17,446 bases of DNA from an uncultured Angelakisella sp. (GTDB lineage: Bacteria > Bacillota > Clostridia > Oscillospirales > Ruminococcaceae). The notes under the pieces were generated by a model. The model was not told the origin of the DNA. It ran no database searches and was given only the letters and a program-made list of their open reading frames with translations. The position numbers and the translations under genes are program-made. The stretch is from NCBI GenBank assembly GCA_910585535.1, contig CAJUFK010000068.1, forward strand, positions 1 to 17,446, in the 5' to 3' direction. How positions within the stretch are numbered: position 1 is the first letter of the stretch; each line of letters opens with the position of its first letter. This document shows, piece after piece, positions 13,209 to 17,446 of the stretch.

Positions 13209-13248
13209 ACAAAAAGGAGAGGACCGTTTCCCGTCCTCTCCTTTTTGT
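13209..13248. terminator. Strong terminator after the 12391 gene
   Basis: A perfect 16-bp stem (13209-13224 with 13233-13248) around an 8-base loop. A-rich on the left foot and T-rich on the right, so it can act in both directions. It lies 26 bases after the stop and just before the IS200 left end. Confidence 0.93.
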
Positions 13249-13256
13249 ATCCCGAA

Positions 13257-13279
13257 AACCACTCGCTAGGCGAGTGGTT
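13257..13279 (+). repeat. IS200 left-end hairpin
   Basis: Perfect arms AACCACTCGC and GCGAGTGGTT separated by TAG. The single-strand form would be the TnpA recognition structure. A run of six A follows one base after it. Confidence 0.75.
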
Positions 13280-13302
13280 CAAAAAAGCCTAGGGCGATGA
13301 GG

Positions 13303-13330
13303 ATGACAAAAAAACTCCTTTTGATATAAT
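13303..13330 (+). promoter_or_regulatory. Promoter of tnpA
   Basis: ATGACA (13303-13308), 16-base spacer, TATAAT (13325-13330). Transcription should begin near 13337, inside the loop of the long stem 13315-13372, so the promoter's own transcript lacks the left arm of that stem. Confidence 0.65.
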
Positions 13331-13372
13331 AGAAGTGCGGTCTGCCAACTGCACAAAAAATATCAAAAGGAG
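13315..13372 (+). promoter_or_regulatory. Stem hiding the tnpA ribosome site in read-through RNA
   Basis: 13315-13327 is perfectly complementary to 13360-13372 (13 bp). The right arm contains AAAAGGAG, the Shine-Dalgarno of tnpA. The left arm overlaps the -10, upstream of the predicted start, so only transcripts entering from outside can form it. Comparable protection from fortuitous expression is known for several insertion sequences. Confidence 0.7.
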
Positions 13373-13381
13373 GACATTCAA

Positions 13382-13843
13382 ATGAGTTTGAATGACATCA
13401 ATAGCTTATCACATACGAAGTGGAATTGCAAATATCATATAGTATTTGCGCCCAAGTATCGAAGGAAGGTGTTCTATCAAGAAAAACGAGCGGAAGTAGG
13501 GAAAATATTAAGACAATTGTGTGAGTGGAAGGGAGTGCATATCATAGAAGCGGAAGTGTGCCCGGACCACATCCATATGTTGGTAGAAATACCGCCAAAG
13601 ATGTCGGTATCAAGTTTCATGGGATACCTGAAGGGAAAGAGCAGTACAATGCTGTATGAAAAGTTTGGGGAGCTGAAATACAAATATCGAAGCCGAGAGT
13701 TTTGGTGTAGAGGATACTATGTGGACACCGCAGGAAAAAATGCGGGAAGGATAGCGGAGTACATAAGGAAACAACTCGAAGAGGACCAAATGGGTGAACA
13801 GTTGACAATTCAGCCTGGTAGCCCGTTCACGGGCAGCAAGTAA
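13382..13843 (+). CDS. tnpA: IS200/IS605 family transposase TnpA
   Basis: 153 residues, start ATG 13382 after AAAAGGAGGA. A Y1 HUH single-strand endonuclease/transposase that cuts and rejoins single-stranded ends at replication forks. It opens with the family start SHTKWNCKYHIVFAPKYRRKVFY. The metal-binding HUH triad is HIH (63-65) in CPDHIHMLVEIPP. SVSSFMGYLKGKSS and SREFWCRGYYVDT follow. The catalytic tyrosine is Tyr127 in AEYIRKQ, the usual YIxxQ motif. All key residues are present and the frame is intact, so it may be active. The ~20 residues after EEDQ are a variable tail, with a small hairpin in its DNA at 13821-13834. Codon use is more AT-rich than that of the chromosomal genes to its left. 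Confidence 0.97.
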   Translation: MSLNDINSLSHTKWNCKYHIVFAPKYRRKVFYQEKRAEVGKILRQLCEWKGVHIIEAEVCPDHIHMLVEIPPKMSVSSFMGYLKGKSSTMLYEKFGELKYKYRSREFWCRGYYVDTAGKNAGRIAEYIRKQLEEDQMGEQLTIQPGSPFTGSK

Positions 13844-13922
13844 CAGTCTTACGCAATTGGCAGACCGTATTACGCATTTATGCGTTAGCGAAGAACAAAG
13901 GGCTTTGCCCGCATATGAAATA

Positions 13923-13941
13923 CCCCCGGCTTCGCCGGGGG
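13923..13941 (+). repeat. IS200 right-end hairpin
   Basis: Arms CCCCCGGC and GCCGGGGG with a TTC loop, followed by ATGTTTATTC. It is located 80 bases after tnpA. It could also act as a terminator, but no continuous T tract follows. Confidence 0.65.
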
Positions 13942-13965
13942 ATGTTTATTCTCCAATGGGGCAGC

Positions 13966-14003
13966 CAATGAGGGACACTGCCAAAGGGTAGTGTCCCTCA
14001 TTG
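13966..14003. repeat. 14-bp-arm dyad next to the hsdM-locus promoter
   Basis: CAATGAGGGACACT (13966-13979) and AGTGTCCCTCATTG (13990-14003) are perfect inverted copies around a 10-base spacer. The right arm's last bases (TTG) are the first bases of the -35 hexamer. Neither side carries a T tract downstream of the stem, so a terminator is unlikely. It may be an operator or part of the insertion junction. Confidence 0.7.
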
Positions 14004-14030
14004 AAAAATCCTGTCTATATGTGATATAAT
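14001..14030 (+). promoter_or_regulatory. Promoter of the hsdM locus
   Basis: TTGAAA (14001-14006), 18-base spacer, TATAAT (14025-14030) with TGA giving an extended -10. It precedes the relic regulator and hsdM; ACGGAGGAG at 14043 looks like a ribosome site with no start codon at normal spacing. Confidence 0.75.
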
Positions 14031-14087
14031 TACCTTATTATTACGGAGGAGCCATTAAAGAACAGAAGCGGGGTGGTGTGTGCAGGA

Positions 14088-14288
14088 ATGAATGATAAGT
14101 CTCTTAATTATGTGCGATATAATGAAAAGCTATTTCGGGCATCAGCACAGGAGCATGGGAAGGTGCAAGGATGTAAATAAAATACAAATGTCCTGCGAAA
14201 AATATGCACTGTCTTGGATTGCACACTTGATGACATTGTTGAGATGATGCCGGACAAGCCTGATAATTTGGGAGGAAGCGCCAGATGA
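14088..14288 (+). pseudogene. Relic of a small Cro/C1-type HTH regulator upstream of hsdM
   Basis: Frame 14088 reads MNDKSLNYVRYNEKLFRASAQEHGK, then stops at a TAA after 30 codons. The same frame resumes directly as NTNVLRKICTVLDCTLDDIVEMMPDKPDN and ends at TGA 14286-14288, overlapping the hsdM start codon as ATGA. The second part is the characteristic C-terminus of YozG-like Cro/C1 regulators (VLxKICxxLDCTLDDIVEIxPD). The first part resembles their YNKLF opening. About 25 residues that would hold the recognition helix are missing. So this is an internally deleted regulator with an in-frame stop, still sitting in the position of the first gene of the restriction-modification operon. Confidence 0.72.
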
Positions 14289-16840
14289 ACAAACAACAGC
14301 TTGCATCGAGGATTTGGGAATCCGCTAACAGGATGCGCTCTAAAATTGAGGCGAACGAATATAAGGACTACATACTCGGTTTCATTTTTTATAAGTTCCT
14401 TTCGGATAAAGAAGTCCGGTATCTGCGGGAAAATGACTGGACAGATGAGTACCTTCCAGAGCTTACCGAGGAGGACAGCGAGATGGTGGAGAGCATCCGG
14501 AAAAACCTCGGATACTTTATCGCCTATGACAATCTTTTCTCCAGCTGGATCGCCAAGGGAATCGACTTTTCTGCCGAAGATGTCACAGACGCACTTTCCG
14601 CTTTCAGCCGGCTTATCAACCCTACCCACAAGAAAGTGTTCGACAACATTTTTGCCACGCTCCAAACCGGACTTTCTAAGCTGGGGGAGACTTCCGGCGC
14701 ACGGACAAAGGCCATCCGCGATTTGATTTATCTTATCAAGGATATTCCTATGGACGGCAAGCAGGATTATGATGTTCTCGGTTTCATCTACGAATATCTC
14801 ATCAGCAATTTTGCCGCCAACGCCGGGAAGAAGGCTGGCGAGTTTTACACGCCCCACGAAGTTTCACTTTTGATGTCCGAAATCGTTGCCCACCACCTGA
14901 AAGACCGGACGGAAATTAAAATCTACGACCCCACCAGCGGCTCCGGCTCCCTGCTGATCAATATCGGCAAGTGCGTTGCACGGTACATGGGCAGCGGCGA
15001 CCATATTATGTACTATGCACAGGAGCTGAAGGAGAATACCTATAACCTCACAAGAATGAACCTGGTCATGCGGGGAATCCTGCCGGACAACATCATGACC
15101 AGAAACGGCGATACGCTGGAGGAGGACTGGCCGTACTTCGACGAGAACGACCCGGTACATACCTACAACCCGCTCTATGTAGATGCTGTTGTTTCCAATC
15201 CACCCTATTCCCAGGCGTGGAATCCCCAAGACAAGGAGACTGACCCACGGTATTCCCGGTTTGGGCTTGCACCGAAGGGAAAAGCAGACTATGCGTTTTT
15301 GCTTCATGACCTGTTCCACCTGAAGCCAGACGGAATTATGACCATTGTTCTGCCCCACGGCGTACTGTTCCGCGGCGGTGAGGAAGGGACAATCCGCACA
15401 AACCTGATTGAACTCAATCACATTGACGCCATTATTGGCCTGCCCGCAAATATCTTCTTCGGCACAGGTATCCCCACCATCATCATGGTTCTGAAACGAA
15501 AACGGAACAATACCGATGTGCTGATTGTGGATGCCTCAAAGGGCTTCGCAAAGGCCGGCAAGAACAATATCCTTCGCGCCTGCGACATCAAGCGTATTGT
15601 GGATGTTGTGACAACCCGCAGCACCGTGGAGAAGTTTTCAAAAGTTGTCAGCCGTGACAACATCCGCGGCAATGACTACAACCTGAATATTCCCCGGTAT
15701 GTGGATTCTTCGGAGAAGGCCGAGAGCTGGGATATTTTCGCCTCCATGTTTGGCGGGATTCCAGACAGCGAGCTTCGGGAGTTTCACCAGTACTGGGATG
15801 CTTTCCCCGGTCTAAAGGACACGCTGTTTGCCTCTGATAACGGTTCCTACTGCTGCCTGAATGTGCCGGAACTGAAATCCGCCATTCAGTCGCACCCGTC
15901 CGTGGCCTCGTTCCTCTCCCGCTACGAATCCGCGTTCCATAACTTTGACGAGCTATTGCGGGCCGAACTGCTTGATAAGATGCAAACCCTCAATATTGCG
16001 CAAGAGGAGTCTGTGCTGAGTGACGCAATTTTCTCCCGGCTGGACGGGGTTCCTTTGGTTGACCGCTACGGCGCTTATCAGCTTCTGGATGATGAGTGGG
16101 GGCGGATTGCTGTTGATCTTGAAATCATCCAGACGGAAGGCTTTGCCGCCACAAAGCAGGTTGACCCCAATATGGTGTTCAAAAAGAAAGACGGCAAGGA
16201 TCAGGAGGTGCAGGAGGGCTGGGCCGGTCACATTATTCCGTTTGCACTGGTGCAGGAGGCTTTGCTGCCGGATGACCTGGCAGCTTTGACCAGGTTGGAA
16301 ACCCGTTTGTCCGAAATTTCCGGCGAGTATGAATTGCTTCTGGAGGAATTGAGCGAGGAGGACAAAGAGCAGGGCTTTGTGAACGAGAGCAAGGACGCCT
16401 TTGTCCCGGCAGAAGTAAAAAAGGCGCTGAAAGCGAAGGAGGCCGAACCGCAGACGCTGGCGGTTTTGAAAAAGGCCGACACACTTATTACCGAGGAAAA
16501 GACCCTCCGGCGGCAAATCAAAACCGACTCCGCTACGCTTCATCTGAAAACCAAAGCCACGATTGAAGGGCTTTCTGATGATGCCGTGTTGGAACTTCTG
16601 CAAAAAAAGTGGATTGTCCCTATTGTGGGCAGTCTCCGCTTCCTGCCCGATACAGTGATTGCGGACTTTACCGGCAAGCTGGAGGCCATCTGCAAGAAGT
16701 ACGAAACAACCTTTGCCGAAGTTGAGGAGGAAATTGCCGACACGGAACGCTCCCTGGTCTCGCTTCTGGACGAGTTGACAGGCAGCGAATTTGACATGAG
16801 GGGCCTTGCGGAGTTCAAAAAACTGCTGGGAGGTGGATAA
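14285..16840 (+). CDS. hsdM: Type I restriction-modification system methyltransferase subunit HsdM
   Basis: 851 residues, ATG 14285 behind GGGAGGAA. The N-terminal HsdM_N helical domain starts NKQQLASRIWESANRMRSKI, then KDYILGFIFYKFLSDKE. The adenine-N6 methyltransferase core has GEFYTPHEV (185-190 for GEFYTP), SAM-binding motif I DPTSGSGS (from 215) and catalytic motif IV NPPYS (305-308), all intact. The C-terminal ~300 residues form a long charged, coiled-coil extension (around LSEISGEYELLLEELSEEDKEQ and later), giving the long HsdM form rather than the ~500-residue one. It methylates host DNA in complex with HsdS. The restriction subunit HsdR is not in this window. Base composition is lower in GC than that of the chromosomal genes to the left, consistent with acquisition. 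hsdS begins one base after its stop. Confidence 0.97.
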   Translation: MNKQQLASRIWESANRMRSKIEANEYKDYILGFIFYKFLSDKEVRYLRENDWTDEYLPELTEEDSEMVESIRKNLGYFIAYDNLFSSWIAKGIDFSAEDVTDALSAFSRLINPTHKKVFDNIFATLQTGLSKLGETSGARTKAIRDLIYLIKDIPMDGKQDYDVLGFIYEYLISNFAANAGKKAGEFYTPHEVSLLMSEIVAHHLKDRTEIKIYDPTSGSGSLLINIGKCVARYMGSGDHIMYYAQELKENTYNLTRMNLVMRGILPDNIMTRNGDTLEEDWPYFDENDPVHTYNPLYVDAVVSNPPYSQAWNPQDKETDPRYSRFGLAPKGKADYAFLLHDLFHLKPDGIMTIVLPHGVLFRGGEEGTIRTNLIELNHIDAIIGLPANIFFGTGIPTIIMVLKRKRNNTDVLIVDASKGFAKAGKNNILRACDIKRIVDVVTTRSTVEKFSKVVSRDNIRGNDYNLNIPRYVDSSEKAESWDIFASMFGGIPDSELREFHQYWDAFPGLKDTLFASDNGSYCCLNVPELKSAIQSHPSVASFLSRYESAFHNFDELLRAELLDKMQTLNIAQEESVLSDAIFSRLDGVPLVDRYGAYQLLDDEWGRIAVDLEIIQTEGFAATKQVDPNMVFKKKDGKDQEVQEGWAGHIIPFALVQEALLPDDLAALTRLETRLSEISGEYELLLEELSEEDKEQGFVNESKDAFVPAEVKKALKAKEAEPQTLAVLKKADTLITEEKTLRRQIKTDSATLHLKTKATIEGLSDDAVLELLQKKWIVPIVGSLRFLPDTVIADFTGKLEAICKKYETTFAEVEEEIADTERSLVSLLDELTGSEFDMRGLAEFKKLLGGG

Positions 16841-16841
16841 T

Positions 16842-17446
16842 ATGCAGGGAAAGGCCAATGTTCCGGCCATCCGCTTCGCCGGTTTTACAGATGCTTGGGA
16901 ACAGCGTAAGCTAGAGAATTTCCTGGAAGTGTCTGGTGAAAAGAACCTTGACGGCGCATTTACACGAGATGATGTTTTGTCTGTCTCCGGCGAGTTAGGT
17001 GTAGTGAATCAGATTGAATTTCAGGGCCGGTCTTTCGCCGGAGCCTCCGTATTAAACTATGGGGTCGTTGGGACCGGAGATATAGTTTATACCAAGTCAC
17101 CACTCAAAACAAATCCCTATGGAATTATCAAGGCAAACAAGGGAAAACCAGGCATTGTGTCAACTTTATATGCAGTTTATCACGGAAAGGGCAATGTGTT
17201 TCCCGACTTCATTCAATGCTATTTTGAGCAAGATGCCAGAGTGAATAATTACCTCCATCCTCTGGTAAACAAGGGCGCAAAAAATGATATGAAGGTGTCA
17301 GCTGAAAATGCGCTCAAGGGAATAGTGAGTTTTCCAAAATATGAGGAACAAATGGCTATTGCACGGTTCTTCTCCGTCCTCGACCACCTTATCACCCTTC
17401 ATCAGCGTAAGTATTCACGGCTATGCAACATCAAGAAATCCATGCT
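16842..17446 (+). CDS. hsdS: Type I restriction-modification specificity subunit HsdS, 5' part
   Basis: ATG 16842 follows GGAGGT inside the end of hsdM, one base after its stop, so it is translationally coupled. The frame is open to the right edge (201 codons). It begins IRFAGFTDAWEQRKL, the usual start of Firmicutes HsdS, and holds one complete target-recognition domain (residues ~20-160). It reaches the conserved helical spacer FPKYEEQMAIARFFSVLDHLITLHQRKYSRL ending KKSML. The first half of a normal two-domain HsdS is thus visible; whether a second recognition domain or an invertible partial hsdS follows lies outside. HsdS sets the target sequence of both modification and cleavage. Confidence 0.95.
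   Translation, partial: MQGKANVPAIRFAGFTDAWEQRKLENFLEVSGEKNLDGAFTRDDVLSVSGELGVVNQIEFQGRSFAGASVLNYGVVGTGDIVYTKSPLKTNPYGIIKANKGKPGIVSTLYAVYHGKGNVFPDFIQCYFEQDARVNNYLHPLVNKGAKNDMKVSAENALKGIVSFPKYEEQMAIARFFSVLDHLITLHQRKYSRLCNIKKSM

Larger units (their letters stand above)
13257..13950 (+). mobile_element. IS200-type insertion sequence (IS200/IS605 family, single tnpA)
   Basis: A single Y1 transposase gene is flanked by a left subterminal hairpin (13257-13279: 10-bp arms, TAG loop) and a right hairpin (13923-13941: 8-bp arms CCCCCGGC/GCCGGGGG, TTC loop). Both have the very short loops typical of the end structures recognised by TnpA. There is no tnpB, and no terminal inverted repeats or target duplication are expected for this family, which moves as single-stranded DNA. 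It is noticeably more AT-rich than the genes to its left and landed just downstream of a terminator. Exact ends are not determined, since cleavage usually lies some bases outside each hairpin. Confidence 0.85.

Noticed and set aside
13257..13950. IS605-type element with TnpB and guide RNA
   Set aside because: Only tnpA is present and no tnpB-like frame or remnant lies within the ends.
8922..13950. CRISPR array
   Set aside because: The palindromic repeats occur twice, far apart and in different lengths, with no regular spacing; no cas genes are seen.
15953..16870. 305-codon minus-strand open frame within hsdM/hsdS
   Set aside because: Antisense to the conserved HsdM C-terminal region; no start signals.

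Overview
The window looks like a piece of a GC-rich clostridial (Oscillospiraceae-type, Flavonifractor/Pseudoflavonifractor-like) chromosome. This is inferred from the gene families (GGGtGRT protein, DIP1984 family, ThiT under a THI element, Mrp/NBP35 ATPase next to a C_GCAxxG_C_C protein, DUF4015 putative glycoside hydrolase), strong Shine-Dalgarno sites and near-consensus sigma-A promoters. No rRNA or tRNA gene was seen, so the taxon is not proven.

Bases 1-4230: the 3' end of a GGGtGRT-family gene with its terminator; a frameshifted lipoprotein remnant; a two-gene operon (Suppressor-of-fused domain protein, then a DIP1984-family coiled-coil protein) followed by a structured segment with a tRNA-like T arm; a small membrane-anchored protein of unknown function; then a complete TPP riboswitch, terminator and thiT cassette for thiamine uptake.

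Bases 4230-7545: an unrecognised minus-strand gene; a small-membrane-protein/HTH-regulator pair behind a perfect consensus promoter; a four-helix membrane protein preceded by a decayed partial duplicate of itself; a gene-poor 360-base stretch; a YitT-family membrane protein and an unrecognised soluble protein.

Bases 7541-13250: an Mrp-type P-loop ATPase plus C_GCAxxG_C_C redox protein operon. Its -35 box overlaps the stop codon of the preceding gene, and its start site carries a perfect Rrf2-like dyad. Next come a 163-bp imperfect palindrome (MITE-like), a DUF4015 secreted or anchored protein, a convergent AGCS sodium:amino-acid symporter, a probably frameshifted small gene ending in a compact 36-bp relative of the same palindrome, and an unrecognised two-domain protein with a strong terminator.

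Bases 13250-17446: an AT-richer accessory segment. An IS200-type single-gene insertion sequence has a 5' structure that would hide its ribosome binding site only in read-through transcripts. It is followed by a type I restriction-modification locus (hsdM complete, hsdS cut by the window edge). Upstream of hsdM, and overlapping its start codon by ATGA, lies the relic of a small Cro/C1-type regulator, suggesting that the locus has lost a dedicated controller. A 14-bp-arm dyad abuts the hsdM promoter.

I did not find an obviously complete new multi-gene system. The best candidates for something undescribed are the SUFU/DIP1984/tRNA-like RNA cluster, the Rrf2-like control of the Mrp/redox-protein pair, and the two-form palindromic repeat family.
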